Assembly (NCBI GenBank): GCA_002749065.1
Contig: PDTX01000003.1
Span: 81,685-145,684 of the forward strand
Source of the DNA: Bacteroidia bacterium
GTDB taxonomy: Bacteria > Bacteroidota > Bacteroidia > Bacteroidales > CAJPTX01
DNA: 64,000 nt
Direction of reading: 5' to 3'
Part shown: positions 7,363-16,336 of the stretch, piece after piece
How positions within the stretch are numbered: position 1 is the stretch's first letter
Layout: the number at the start of each line of letters is the position of its first letter
Notes under the pieces: generated by a model
Seen by the model: only the letters and a program-made list of their open reading frames with translations
The model's database searches: none
Told to the model about the DNA's origin: nothing
Made by a program: the position numbers and the translations under genes

Positions 7363-10152
7363 ATGGCAAAGGGGAGTATAGACCTGCGGGGAGTCCGGGT
7401 CAACAATCTGCGCATCGAGGAGCTATCAATCCCCCGGCGAGAGCTCGTGGTGCTGACGGGCCTCTCCGGCTCGGGGAAGTCCTCCCTGGCCTTCGAGACC
7501 CTCTACGCCGAGGGGCAGCGCCGCTACGTGCAGAGCATGACCGCCTACGCCCGGCAGTTCCTGGGCCGCATGCCCAAGCCCGATGCCGACTACATCGGCG
7601 GCATACCCCCCTCGATAGTGATTGAGCAGAGGGTGAGCAACCGCAACCCCCGCTCGACCGTGGGGACCTCCTCCGAGGTCTACGAGTACCTCCGCCTGCT
7701 GTTCGCCCGCGTGGGGAAAATCATATCGCCCGTCAGCGGCCAGGAGGTGCGCTGCCACACGGTGGACGACGTGGTGCGCTTCCTGGACCACCACGAGGGG
7801 GAGCGCGCGATGGTGCTCGCCCCCCTGAACCCCGGCGGGGGGCGCGTCGGCCTGGACCTCCTGGAGGACCTCTCGAGCGAGGGCTACAGCCGGGTGTACG
7901 TGGAGGGCGAGCTCATGCAGATTGACGACGAGGATGTCCGCGAGGCCGTCTGCCGGATGCAGAGCCCGGTCTACCTCCTGGTCGACCGCTTCGTGGCGAG
8001 CTCCGAGGCCAGCGGGCAGATGCGCGCCAGCGACAGCGTGGAGGCGGCCTTCCGTCGCGGCGAGGGGGCCTGCCGCATCATGCTGATGCCCAAGGAGGGC
8101 GAGCCAAGCCCACACGATTTCAGCGTACGCCTAGAGCTCGACGGCCTCACCTTCCAGCGCCCCAACCCCAACCTCTTCAGCTTCAACAACGCCATGGGGG
8201 CCTGCCCCGTCTGCGAGGGCTACGGAATGGCCGTGGGCATCGACGAGGACCTGGTCATACCCGACAAGAACCGCTCGGTCTACGACGACGCGGTGGCCTG
8301 CTGGCGCGGCGGGAGCATGCGCCAGGTGCGCGACGAGTTCATCGAGGAGGCCTCGCAGGTGGGCTTCCCCATCCACCGCCCCTACTTCGAGCTGACCGAC
8401 AAGCAGCGGGCCATGCTCTGGGACGGTGTCGGCCGCGCCGAGGGCATCAACGCCTTCTTCGAGGCCCTCAAGCGGCAGAACTACAAAGTGCAGAACCGCG
8501 TGATGCTCTCGCGCTACACGGGCAAGACCCTCTGCCCCACCTGCCACGGGCACCGCCTGCGCGACGAGGCCCTCTGGGTGAAGGTCGCCGGCTACAGCAT
8601 CTCCGAGATGGTGGACATGCCCCTCCACCGCCTCAGGACCTGCCTCGACGGCCTGGAGCTCGACCCCCACGACATGGCCATCGCCCGCCGCCTCCTGCAG
8701 GAGCTACGCACCCGCCTGGCCACCCTGACCGACGTCGGCCTGGGCTACCTGACCCTCAACCGCCTATCCAACACCCTGAGCGGGGGCGAGACCCAGCGCA
8801 TCAACCTGGCCACCTCGCTGGGCAGCTCGCTGGTCGGCTCGCTCTACATACTCGATGAGCCGAGCGTGGGCCTGCACCCGCAGGATACCCAGCGGCTCGT
8901 GGCCGTGCTGGAGCAGCTCCGCGACAAGGGCAACACCGTGCTGGTCGTGGAGCATGATGAGGACGTGATGCGGGCCGCCGACACCATCATCGACATGGGC
9001 CCGGGGGCGGGGCGCAACGGCGGGCAGGTGATGTACGTCGGGCCACTGGATGGCGTATCGGCTAAGCCCGAGAGCCTCACGGGGGCCTACCTCTCCGGGC
9101 GGGAGCGCATCCCCCTGCCCCCGGCCCGCCGCCCCGGCCAGGGCGAGCTGCGCGTCGGCGGCGTGGTGGTCAACAACCTCAAGGGCGTGGACGTACGCAT
9201 CCCCCTGGGCGCGCTCACGGTGGTGACCGGGGTGAGCGGCTCGGGCAAGTCCAGCCTCGTGAACGTGGGCGTACGGCAGGCCGTCGAGAGCCTCCTGCAG
9301 GAGGCCGACCCGTCGAACCCCAATTTCCGGGAGGTCAGCCTACGTGGCCCCTCCCTCTTCGACATGGAGCTCATGGACCAGAACCCCCTCTCGCGCTCCA
9401 CCCGCTCCACGCCCGTTACCTACATCGGCAGCTTCGACCGCGTGCGCAATATCTTCGCGGCCGAGGAGGCCTCCAAGCGCCTCAACCTCGAGGCCAACGC
9501 CTTCTCCTTCAACTCCTCGGTGGGCGCATGCCCGGAGTGCTCGGGCGCGGGCCGCGTAGTGGTCGAGATGCAGTTCATGGCCGACATCGAGGTGCCCTGC
9601 GAGGCCTGCCACGGCACGCGCTACAGGCCCCAGGTCCTGGAGGCGCACCATCGCGGCAAGACCATACACGACGTCCTGCAGCTGACGGTGGACGAGGCCG
9701 CGGACTTCTTCCGGGGCACCGAGGGCAACGAGGCCACCCACCTGGTGGAGGAGCTGGAGGTGCTGCGGGAGGTCGGCCTGGGCTACGTGCAGCTCGGCCA
9801 GAGCACCAGCACCCTCAGCGGCGGCGAGGCCCAGCGCCTGAAGCTGGCCAGCTACCTCCTGAAGCCCCGCAGCGAGGAGCGCATCTTCTTCATATTCGAC
9901 GAGCCCACCACCGGCCTGCACATCCACGACATCCGCCGCCTGCTCCACGCCTTCAGCCGCCTCGTGGAGCTGGGGCATACCATCGTGGTCATAGAGCACA
10001 ACGTGGAGCTCATGCGCCAAGCCGACTGGATGATAGACATGGGGCCGGGGGCCGGGGAGTACGGCGGGCAGGTCGTCTTCATGGGCACCCCCGAGGAGCT
10101 GGCCCGCTGCGAGCAGTCCGCCACGGCCGAGTACCTACGGGGGCGGCTCTAG
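7363..10152 (+). CDS. uvrA: UvrABC excinuclease subunit A (UvrA family)
   Basis: 929 residues from the ATG at 7363; an in-frame upstream start at 7309 lacks family similarity. It is the damage-recognition ATPase of nucleotide excision repair. Two ABC cassettes are visible: Walker A GLSGSGKSS (about residue 33) and GVSGSGKSS, signatures TLSGGETQRI and TLSGGEAQRL, and Walker B LYILDEPSVGLH and FIFDEPTTGLH. The second zinc finger (CPECSGAG then CEACHGT) is intact. The first zinc finger of E. coli UvrA (a CPIC pair ahead of FSFNNPAGACPTC) is missing: here the stretch reads FSVRLELDGLTFQRP before FSFNNAMGACPVC. This is a known variant among Bacteroidetes UvrA paralogues, so a second, canonical UvrA may exist elsewhere. 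The gene converges on the next gene, overlapping by 4 nt. Confidence 0.93.
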   Translation: MAKGSIDLRGVRVNNLRIEELSIPRRELVVLTGLSGSGKSSLAFETLYAEGQRRYVQSMTAYARQFLGRMPKPDADYIGGIPPSIVIEQRVSNRNPRSTVGTSSEVYEYLRLLFARVGKIISPVSGQEVRCHTVDDVVRFLDHHEGERAMVLAPLNPGGGRVGLDLLEDLSSEGYSRVYVEGELMQIDDEDVREAVCRMQSPVYLLVDRFVASSEASGQMRASDSVEAAFRRGEGACRIMLMPKEGEPSPHDFSVRLELDGLTFQRPNPNLFSFNNAMGACPVCEGYGMAVGIDEDLVIPDKNRSVYDDAVACWRGGSMRQVRDEFIEEASQVGFPIHRPYFELTDKQRAMLWDGVGRAEGINAFFEALKRQNYKVQNRVMLSRYTGKTLCPTCHGHRLRDEALWVKVAGYSISEMVDMPLHRLRTCLDGLELDPHDMAIARRLLQELRTRLATLTDVGLGYLTLNRLSNTLSGGETQRINLATSLGSSLVGSLYILDEPSVGLHPQDTQRLVAVLEQLRDKGNTVLVVEHDEDVMRAADTIIDMGPGAGRNGGQVMYVGPLDGVSAKPESLTGAYLSGRERIPLPPARRPGQGELRVGGVVVNNLKGVDVRIPLGALTVVTGVSGSGKSSLVNVGVRQAVESLLQEADPSNPNFREVSLRGPSLFDMELMDQNPLSRSTRSTPVTYIGSFDRVRNIFAAEEASKRLNLEANAFSFNSSVGACPECSGAGRVVVEMQFMADIEVPCEACHGTRYRPQVLEAHHRGKTIHDVLQLTVDEAADFFRGTEGNEATHLVEELEVLREVGLGYVQLGQSTSTLSGGEAQRLKLASYLLKPRSEERIFFIFDEPTTGLHIHDIRRLLHAFSRLVELGHTIVVIEHNVELMRQADWMIDMGPGAGEYGGQVVFMGTPEELARCEQSATAEYLRGRL

Positions 10153-10655
10153 CGACCCTCCTCCCCGCGCCGAGGGAACCAGGGTATGCACCGGTTGACG
10201 CGCTGGCAGTAGGCATCGAACTCCTCGCCGTGCAGCCGGCGTAGCCATTTCTCCTCGCTGTGCTTTATCAGGAGGGTCAGGAATAGGTAGTAGGCCGGGG
10301 GGAGGATGAGGAGGTACACGTTGCCGGTGAGCATGACGATGGCGGATGCCTCAAGCATGAACGCCGAGTATATGGGGTTCCTGACGATGGCGAAGGGGCC
10401 GGTGGTGAGGAGCTGGTTGTGGGTGATGGCGGTCTGTATGCCGGAGAAGAGGGCCGCCCTGGCCCAGAGGGCGAGGGCGAATAGCGCGAGGGCGATGCCC
10501 GCGGCTCGTAGCGGCCACGTAGCGCCGGGGATGCGGAGCTGTGGCAGTACCCCTTGGTGGTCCAGGTAGCACGCGATGATGCTGGTGAGCATGACGGTGG
10601 GCGCGTAGAGCGGCTCCACTCCGAGGCGGGACAAATGCTTTTTCGCTCGGCTCAT
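10149..10655 (-). CDS. isoprenylcysteine carboxylmethyltransferase-like membrane methyltransferase
   Basis: 168 residues from the ATG at 10655, chosen because a good ribosome site (GGAGGAAGGGAG) precedes it; the longer frame to 10739 would run through the promoter. There are four or so membrane segments followed by the ICMT/PEMT family signature: TTGPFAIVRNPIYSAF, then HSEEKWLRRLHGEEFDAYCQRVNR near the C-terminus. These residues bind S-adenosylmethionine and shape the active site in phospholipid and isoprenylcysteine methyltransferases. The bacterial substrate is unknown. It is a monocistronic gene convergent with uvrA, with its own promoter box at 10700-10707. Confidence 0.8.
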   Translation of the reverse strand: MSRAKKHLSRLGVEPLYAPTVMLTSIIACYLDHQGVLPQLRIPGATWPLRAAGIALALFALALWARAALFSGIQTAITHNQLLTTGPFAIVRNPIYSAFMLEASAIVMLTGNVYLLILPPAYYLFLTLLIKHSEEKWLRRLHGEEFDAYCQRVNRCIPWFPRRGEEGR

Positions 10656-10699
10656 GGTCTCCCTCCTTCCTCCGTTTTTTCGCTGGACACGGTCATGCG

Positions 10700-10707
10700 C
10701 GAAGGTA
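10700..10707 (-). promoter_or_regulatory. -7 box TACCTTCG for the methyltransferase gene
   Basis: Reading the minus strand, TACCTTCG lies 45 nt before the ATG at 10655 and matches the Bacteroidetes -7 consensus TAnnTTTG with one change. No convincing -33 TTTG is seen, although a run of A/T lies just upstream. Confidence 0.55.
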
Positions 10708-10780
10708 GCTTTTTTTGCCCCAGGCTCGTTTCGTCTCATTCCAAATTTCCCTCGCCTTAGGATAATTCGATTGGAATGGC

Positions 10781-10788
10781 TACTTTTG
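10781..10788 (+). promoter_or_regulatory. -7 box TACTTTTG for clpX
   Basis: TACTTTTG matches the Bacteroidetes TAnnTTTG -7 element and lies 46 nt upstream of the clpX ATG. The -33 element is weak. Confidence 0.55.
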
Positions 10789-10834
10789 CTCTTAGATTAC
10801 TGGCTCTGCCCGCTGAATAGACCATTAAGCTTAG

Positions 10835-12103
10835 ATGTCGGATAGTAAAGAAAGCAAGACTCCTCGCTGTGCAATGTGTGGCCGTCACTACGGCGAGGAG
10901 GGGACGGTCCTGATCGAGGGGCGCGACGGCTATGTCTGCCCTGCCTGCGTAGAGGAAATCCACCAGCTCATGGAGGACGAGCTGCAGGATATGGGGCCGA
11001 GCGCCGGCGGTATGAGCGTTCGGGAGCTGCTCCCCCCCCGGGAGATGAAGGCCTTCCTCGACCGCTTCGTGATAGGGCAGGACCGGGCCAAGCGCTACCT
11101 CTGCGTGGCGGTCTACAACCACTACAAGCGCGTCATGCAGGGGGCTATACCCCCGTCTGGGCCCCAGGCCGAGGAGTATGCCGAGGTGGAGGTGGAGAAG
11201 AGCAACATCCTGATGGTGGGCCCCACGGGCACGGGCAAAACCCTCCTGGCCAGGACGATAGCCCGCATGCTCCACGTCCCCTTCACGATAGTGGATGCCA
11301 CCGTACTCACCGAGGCGGGCTACGTGGGCGAGGACGTGGAGGGCATACTCACCCGCCTGCTGCAGGATGCCGACTACAAGGTGGAGCGCGCCGAGATGGG
11401 CATCATCTTCATCGACGAGATTGACAAGATCGCCCGCAAGAGCGACAACCCCTCCATCACCCGCGACGTGTCGGGCGAGGGCGTGCAGCAGGCCCTGCTG
11501 AAGATGCTGGAGGGGACGGTGGTGAACGTGCCACCCCAGGGCGGGCGCAAGCACCCCGACCAGAAGTTCATCCAGGTCAACACGCGCAACATCCTCTTCG
11601 TCTGCGGCGGGGCCTTCGAGGGCATAGAGCGGCGTATCGCCCAGCGCGTCAACACGAAGGTGGTGGGCTACGGGGCCGGATCGTCGCGCTCCAAGGTGGA
11701 GAAGGACGAGCTCCTGCGCCACATCGCGCCTCAGGACCTGCGGGCCTACGGGCTCATACCCGAGCTCATCGGCCGGCTGCCAGTCCTGACGCACCTGGAC
11801 CCCCTCACCAAGGATACGCTCCGCCGCATACTCACCGTGCCGGAGAACAGCATCGTACGCCAGTACCAGCGCCTCTTCGCGATGGACGGCATCGGGCTGC
11901 GCATAGATGATGAGGTCCTGGACTTCGTGGTCCAGAAGGCCATGGACTACAAGCTCGGCGCGCGGGGGCTCCGCTCCATCATGGAGGCCATACTCATCGA
12001 CGCGATGTACGAGCTGCCGGGCACAGGCGCCGAGGAGTGCCGTATCGACCTGCAGTACGCGCAGGAGGCCCTTGGACGGGAGCATTTTGCCGGGGTGGGG
12101 TAG
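10835..12103 (+). CDS. clpX: ATP-dependent Clp protease ATP-binding subunit ClpX
   Basis: 422 residues, normal family length. ClpX is the AAA+ unfoldase that feeds substrates to ClpP. An N-terminal treble-clef zinc domain uses C12, C15, C35 and C38 (CAMC and CPAC). The AAA+ core shows Walker A GPTGTGKT, Walker [12 protein letters not shown], the substrate-gripping pore sequence GYVGEDVE and a C-terminal [10 protein letters not shown] sensor-2 motif. The ClpP-contacting IGF-type loop is not obvious by eye: the equivalent region reads YGAGSSRSK. No clpP or tig gene is adjacent, unlike the common tig-clpP-clpX order; the gene stands alone before the nqr operon, with its own promoter box. Confidence 0.96.
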   Translation: MSDSKESKTPRCAMCGRHYGEEGTVLIEGRDGYVCPACVEEIHQLMEDELQDMGPSAGGMSVRELLPPREMKAFLDRFVIGQDRAKRYLCVAVYNHYKRVMQGAIPPSGPQAEEYAEVEVEKSNILMVGPTGTGKTLLARTIARMLHVPFTIVDATVLTEAGYVGEDVEGILTRLLQDADYKVERAEMGIIFIDEIDKIARKSDNPSITRDVSGEGVQQALLKMLEGTVVNVPPQGGRKHPDQKFIQVNTRNILFVCGGAFEGIERRIAQRVNTKVVGYGAGSSRSKVEKDELLRHIAPQDLRAYGLIPELIGRLPVLTHLDPLTKDTLRRILTVPENSIVRQYQRLFAMDGIGLRIDDEVLDFVVQKAMDYKLGARGLRSIMEAILIDAMYELPGTGAEECRIDLQYAQEALGREHFAGVG

Positions 12104-12123
12104 CGGGGTGGTACGATTATTCA

Positions 12124-12131
12124 TAACTTCG
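12124..12131 (+). promoter_or_regulatory. possible -7 box TAACTTCG ahead of the nqr operon
   Basis: TAACTTCG lies 52 nt before nqrA in the 80-nt gap after clpX. It matches the relaxed TAnnTTCG box used by several genes here, but no -33 TTTG is present. A small 5-bp hairpin (CAGGG/CCCTG) sits in the presumed leader. Weak call. Confidence 0.35.
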
Positions 12132-12183
12132 CCTATGGGGACAGGGTGCCATTTGCCCTGCGTGTAGGTAAGAACGTCATGGT

Positions 12184-13539
12184 ATGGATGTAAGAATTCG
12201 CAAAGGCTTAGACATTAAGCTTGTAGGGCAGGCCGAGAAGGTCTACGACCGTCTTCCGACCCCGGGGGACTACGCCCTCTACCCGACGGATTTCCCGATG
12301 ATGGTGCCCCGTCTGCGGGTGCGCGAGGGCGATGTGGTGAAGGCGGGCTCGCCCCTCTTCGTGGACAAGCGGAATGAGGACATCGTCTTCGCCTCGCCGG
12401 TGAGCGGCACCGTCAAGCAGGTGCTCCGCGGCGAGCGGCGGCGCGTGGAGAAGGTGGTCGTGGGCTGCGGCACCGAGGAGCTGGAGTACGAGGACTTCGG
12501 GGCGGCGCAGCCCTCGGGCATGGCCCGTGAGGCCGTGGTGGAGAAGATGCTGAAGGGGGGCGTTTGGCCGTTGATACGTCAGCGCCCCTTCAACGTGGTG
12601 GCCGACCCGCGCATCGCCCCTCGGGACATCTTCATCTCCGCCTTCGACTCCGCGCCTCTGGCCCCCGACCTGGACTTCTCGCTCAAGGACAACGCCGAGA
12701 GCTTCCAGCTGGGCCTGGATGCCCTCCGCCGCCTCACCGACGGGGGGGTGCATATCGGCATCAACGGCAAGTACCCCCCGGCCAAGGTCTACGCCAGCGC
12801 GCAGGGGGTGCAGCTCCACAGCTTCTCGGGCCCCCATCCCGCCGGGAATGTCGGCGTGCAGATAAGCCACATCGCACCCGTGTGCAAGGGCGAGGTGGTC
12901 TGGACGGTCAGCCCCCTGGACGTAATCATCATCGGCCGCCTGTTCGCGAGCGGCCGCTACGACGCGCGGCGCATCATCGCCGTGGCGGGCAGCCGGGTGG
13001 AGAAGCCCCGCTACTACACCACCCTCATCGGCGCGCCGATGGCCCAGCTGCTGGACGGGCAGGTCAAGCCGGGACCGCGGGAGGCCCGCATCATCAGCGG
13101 GAACGTCCTCACCGGCATCAAGACCGGGCTGGACGAGTGGGTGCACTACTACGCCAACATGGTGACCGTCATCCCCGAGGGGAACTACTACGAGTTCATG
13201 GGCTGGCTCGCCCCCGGCCTCAAGAAGTTCAGCGCCTCCCACATGTTCCCGGCCTTCCTCATGCCCAAGCGCACCTACGACCTCGACACCCACATGCACG
13301 GCGGGCACCGCGCCTTCGTGGTCACCGGCCAGTTCGAGCGCGTCATGCCCATGGACATCTACCCCAACCAGCTGCTGAAGGCCATTCTGGCCAAGGATAT
13401 CGAGGGGATGGAGAACCTCGGCATCTACGAGGTGGCCGAGGAGGACTTCGCGCTCTGCGACTTCGTGAGCACCTCGAAGATTGAGGCCCAGACCATCGTG
13501 CGCGAGGGCCTCAACCAGATGATACGTGAAATGTACTAA
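12184..13539 (+). CDS. nqrA: Na+-translocating NADH:quinone reductase subunit A
   Basis: 451 residues, expected length. NqrA is the cytoplasm-facing subunit, implicated in quinone binding, of the six-subunit respiratory sodium pump that oxidises NADH, reduces quinone and exports Na+. Family features are the N-terminal IRKGLDIKLVGQAE start, the lipoyl-like SPVSGTVKQVLRGERR segment (about residues 75-90), HPAGNVGVQISH in the middle, and the C-terminal GMENLGIYEVAEEDFALC. First gene of nqrABCDEF; the spacing to nqrB is 18 nt. Confidence 0.96.
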   Translation: MDVRIRKGLDIKLVGQAEKVYDRLPTPGDYALYPTDFPMMVPRLRVREGDVVKAGSPLFVDKRNEDIVFASPVSGTVKQVLRGERRRVEKVVVGCGTEELEYEDFGAAQPSGMAREAVVEKMLKGGVWPLIRQRPFNVVADPRIAPRDIFISAFDSAPLAPDLDFSLKDNAESFQLGLDALRRLTDGGVHIGINGKYPPAKVYASAQGVQLHSFSGPHPAGNVGVQISHIAPVCKGEVVWTVSPLDVIIIGRLFASGRYDARRIIAVAGSRVEKPRYYTTLIGAPMAQLLDGQVKPGPREARIISGNVLTGIKTGLDEWVHYYANMVTVIPEGNYYEFMGWLAPGLKKFSASHMFPAFLMPKRTYDLDTHMHGGHRAFVVTGQFERVMPMDIYPNQLLKAILAKDIEGMENLGIYEVAEEDFALCDFVSTSKIEAQTIVREGLNQMIREMY

Positions 13540-13557
13540 CAAGCGGGAGCGAAAAAG

Positions 13558-14745
13558 ATGGGACTACGATCCATACTCGATAAGATAAAGCCGAACTTCC
13601 AGCCCGGCGGGCGGTTCTCCTACCTGCATTCGACCTTCGAAGCCTTCGAGACCTTCCTCTACACGCCCGACACGGTCACCCGCCAGGGCAGCCATATCCG
13701 CGACGCGGCCGACCTCAAGCGCACCATGATCATGGTGGTCATCGCCCTGATGCCCGCCCTGGTCTTCGGCTGGTACAACATCGGCCTGCAGCACGCCCGG
13801 ATGCTCGGCCAGACCGTGGACATCTGGCCCGCCATATGGTACGGCTTCCTGCAGATGCTGCCCGCCATCGTCGTCTCCTACGTGGTGGCCCTGGGCATCG
13901 AGTTCGGCGTGGCGCAGGCCCGGGGCCATGAGGTCAACGAGGGGGTGCTGGTCACGGGGATACTCGTGCCGATGATCATCCCGGTGGACCTCCCCCTGTG
14001 GATGCTCGCGCTGGCCGTGGCCTTCTCCATCGTCTTCGGCAAGGAGATATTCGGCGGCACGGGCATGAACATCTTCAACCCCGCCCTGCTCACCCGCGCC
14101 TTCCTCTTCTTCGGCTTCCCGGCCTACATGTCGGGCGACAGCGTGTGGGTCTCCGGCATGCGCGACGCGGCCCAGGTGGCCGACGGTTTCAGCGGGGCGA
14201 CCCCCCTGTCGTACGCGGCGGCGGGGCTGGAGGAGCAGCTCCCTAGCGTCATGGAGATGTTCGTGGGGACCATCCCCGGCTCGGCGGGCGAGACCTCCAT
14301 GCTGGCCATCCTGCTGGGCGCCCTGCTCCTGCTGGCCACGGGCGTGGCCAGCTACCGCATCATGCTCTCGGTATTCGCCGGGGGCTACCTCACGGGCCTG
14401 CTCTTCAACGCGATTGGCATCAATGCCTACATGGGGCTGCCGGCCCACTACCACCTGCTCATGGGGGGCTTCGCCTTCGGCGCGGTCTTCATGGCGACCG
14501 ACCCCGTCTCGGCCTCGCAGACCAACGCCGGCAAGTGGGTGTACGGCTTCCTCATCGGGGTCTTCACCATCATGGTCCGGGTCATCAACCCGGCCTACCC
14601 GGAGGGGATGATGCTCTCCATCCTGCTGATGAACGCCTTCGCCCCGCTGATAGACTACGTCGTGGTGGGGCGCAACATCCGGGCCCGCAAGCGGCGTACC
14701 GCGGCGCTGGAGAGCGCCCGCCTGGCCAGCGAGCCGACCGAGTAA
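13558..14745 (+). CDS. nqrB: Na+-translocating NADH:quinone reductase subunit B
   Basis: 395 residues with about ten membrane segments. NqrB carries a covalently bound FMN; the acceptor Thr is residue 215 in the motif GFSGATPLS, matching the ApbE flavinylation consensus. Other family marks are FGGTGMNIFNPALLTRAF and the MATDPVSASQTNAGKWVYG segment. The N-terminal cytoplasmic part (about residues 1-55) precedes the first membrane helix. It lies 18 nt after nqrA and 23 nt before nqrC. ApbE, which would attach the FMN, is not in this window. Confidence 0.96.
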   Translation: MGLRSILDKIKPNFQPGGRFSYLHSTFEAFETFLYTPDTVTRQGSHIRDAADLKRTMIMVVIALMPALVFGWYNIGLQHARMLGQTVDIWPAIWYGFLQMLPAIVVSYVVALGIEFGVAQARGHEVNEGVLVTGILVPMIIPVDLPLWMLALAVAFSIVFGKEIFGGTGMNIFNPALLTRAFLFFGFPAYMSGDSVWVSGMRDAAQVADGFSGATPLSYAAAGLEEQLPSVMEMFVGTIPGSAGETSMLAILLGALLLLATGVASYRIMLSVFAGGYLTGLLFNAIGINAYMGLPAHYHLLMGGFAFGAVFMATDPVSASQTNAGKWVYGFLIGVFTIMVRVINPAYPEGMMLSILLMNAFAPLIDYVVVGRNIRARKRRTAALESARLASEPTE

Positions 14746-14768
14746 GTAACCACTGAACGACAAGAACG

Positions 14769-15644
14769 ATGAAAAAGGATAGCAACGTATACATCTTCCT
14801 CTACTCGGTGGCGCTGGTGGTCGTGGTGGCGGTGCTGCTGGCCGTCGCCTCCACGGCGCTACGCCCGGCGCAGGAGCGCAACATCGAGATGGAGAAGCGC
14901 CTCGACATCCTGAAGGCCATCGGCGTGGATGGCCAGGTGGAGACCATGCAGATGCCCCGCCAGGCGGCCGTCAGCGAGCTCTACGATAGGTTCATCACCG
15001 AGCGCCTGGTGGTCAGCGGGGATGGCGTGGTCCTCGAGGGGTGGGATGCCTTCCAGCTCGACCTCCGCCCGGAGCTGGCCCGCATGCCGGGGGAGCAGCA
15101 GCTCCCCGTGTTCGTGGCCCATCTGGACGACGGCAGCACCAAGTACGTATTCCCGCTGGCCGGGCAGGGGCTCTGGGGGCCGGTGTGGGGCTACATCTCC
15201 CTGGATGCCGATATGGACCACATCTACGGCGTGTCCTTCGGGCATAAGGGCGAGACGCCGGGCCTGGGGGCGGAGATTGTGGGCGAGTGGTTCTGCGGCC
15301 AGTTCAAGGGCAAGGCCATATTCAGCGGCTCGAGCTTCGTGTCCGTCGCCGTGCTCAAGGGGGCGGGGGCCTCGGAGGGCATGCCCAGCGCGGTGGACGG
15401 CATCAGCGGCGGGACGCTCACCAGCCAGGGCGTGGAGCAGATGCTGATGGCCAGCCTGTCGGCCTACAGGCCCTACATAGAGCGGATGCGGGACGAGAAG
15501 GCCCAGCCGCCAGCACCGGTAGAGGTGGAGGCGGAAGCGGCCGAGGAGGCCCAGACGGAGGAGTCGGAACAGGCGGAGGATGCCACGCTCGACGCATCCG
15601 AGGCGCAAATGCAAACGGAAAAGGAGGGACAAAGCAATGGGTAG
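14769..15644 (+). CDS. nqrC: Na+-translocating NADH:quinone reductase subunit C
   Basis: 291 residues, longer than the usual 250-260 or so. One N-terminal membrane anchor (residues 8-27) is followed by an extracytoplasmic FMN domain. The flavinylated Thr is predicted at residue 216 in DGISGGTLTS, where the usual Ala of the ApbE motif (SGAT) is Gly. The extra length is a C-terminal tail from about residue 247 that is almost entirely Glu, Ala, Gln and Ser, a low-complexity acidic extension absent from textbook NqrC. The 3' end overlaps the nqrD start by 8 nt. Confidence 0.94.
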   Translation: MKKDSNVYIFLYSVALVVVVAVLLAVASTALRPAQERNIEMEKRLDILKAIGVDGQVETMQMPRQAAVSELYDRFITERLVVSGDGVVLEGWDAFQLDLRPELARMPGEQQLPVFVAHLDDGSTKYVFPLAGQGLWGPVWGYISLDADMDHIYGVSFGHKGETPGLGAEIVGEWFCGQFKGKAIFSGSSFVSVAVLKGAGASEGMPSAVDGISGGTLTSQGVEQMLMASLSAYRPYIERMRDEKAQPPAPVEVEAEAAEEAQTEESEQAEDATLDASEAQMQTEKEGQSNG

Positions 15645-16299
15645 CCAGGCAAAAGGAGGAGGCCTCTTCTCCAAGCAGAACATGGAGCTGCTAACCGCCC
15701 CGATAGGGGCCAACAATCCCGTCACGGTGCTGATACTGGGCATTTGCTCCGCGCTGGCCGTGACCGTGAAGCTCAAGCCCGCCATCGTCATGGGCCTCTC
15801 GGTTGTGGTCGTGACGGCCGCGGCCAACCTGGTGATGGCCCTGCTGCGAAAGGGCGTGCCGAACCGCATCCGCATCATCGTGCAGCTCCTGGTGGTGGCC
15901 GCGCTGGTAATCCTGGTGGACCAGGTGCTCCAGGCCTACGTCTACGACGTGAGCAAGCAGCTGTCGGTCTTCGTCGGGCTGATCATCACCAACTGCATCA
16001 TCATGGGGCGCATCGAGGCCTTCGCGCTCAACAACTCCCCCTGGCGCTCCCTCCTCGACGGCATAGGCAACGGGCTCGGCTACGGCCTGATACTCATCAT
16101 CGTGGCCTTCTTCCGCGAGCTCTTCGGCTTCGGCACCCTCCTGGGCTTCCAGGTGATCCCCGACGCGCTCTACGCGGCCAACGGCGGCTTCTACGTGAAC
16201 AACGGCTTCTTCATCATGCCCCCCATGGCCCTGATCCTGGTGGGCTGCATCATATGGGTGCAGCGCCTGCTCAACAAGGATTTGCAGGAGAAGAGCTAG
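15637..16299 (+). CDS. nqrD: Na+-translocating NADH:quinone reductase subunit D
   Basis: 220 residues from the ATG at 15637. The longer frame from 15580 would run 65 nt into nqrC, whereas the chosen start has a strong AAGGAGGG site at 15621-15628 and overlaps nqrC by only 8 nt. There are six membrane helices. NqrD and NqrE are homologous inverted-topology subunits (Rnf/Nqr D/E family) that pair in the membrane and hold an iron centre between them. A cysteine in a half-helix (GICSALAVT) and a second in TNCIIMGR fit the expected ligand positions. The family motif NSPWRSLLDGIGNGLGYG is intact. Confidence 0.95.
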   Translation: MGSQAKGGGLFSKQNMELLTAPIGANNPVTVLILGICSALAVTVKLKPAIVMGLSVVVVTAAANLVMALLRKGVPNRIRIIVQLLVVAALVILVDQVLQAYVYDVSKQLSVFVGLIITNCIIMGRIEAFALNNSPWRSLLDGIGNGLGYGLILIIVAFFRELFGFGTLLGFQVIPDALYAANGGFYVNNGFFIMPPMALILVGCIIWVQRLLNKDLQEKS

Positions 16300-16336
16300 C
16301 CAAGGCAAGGCAACCACAATCTACACACGATAAGCT

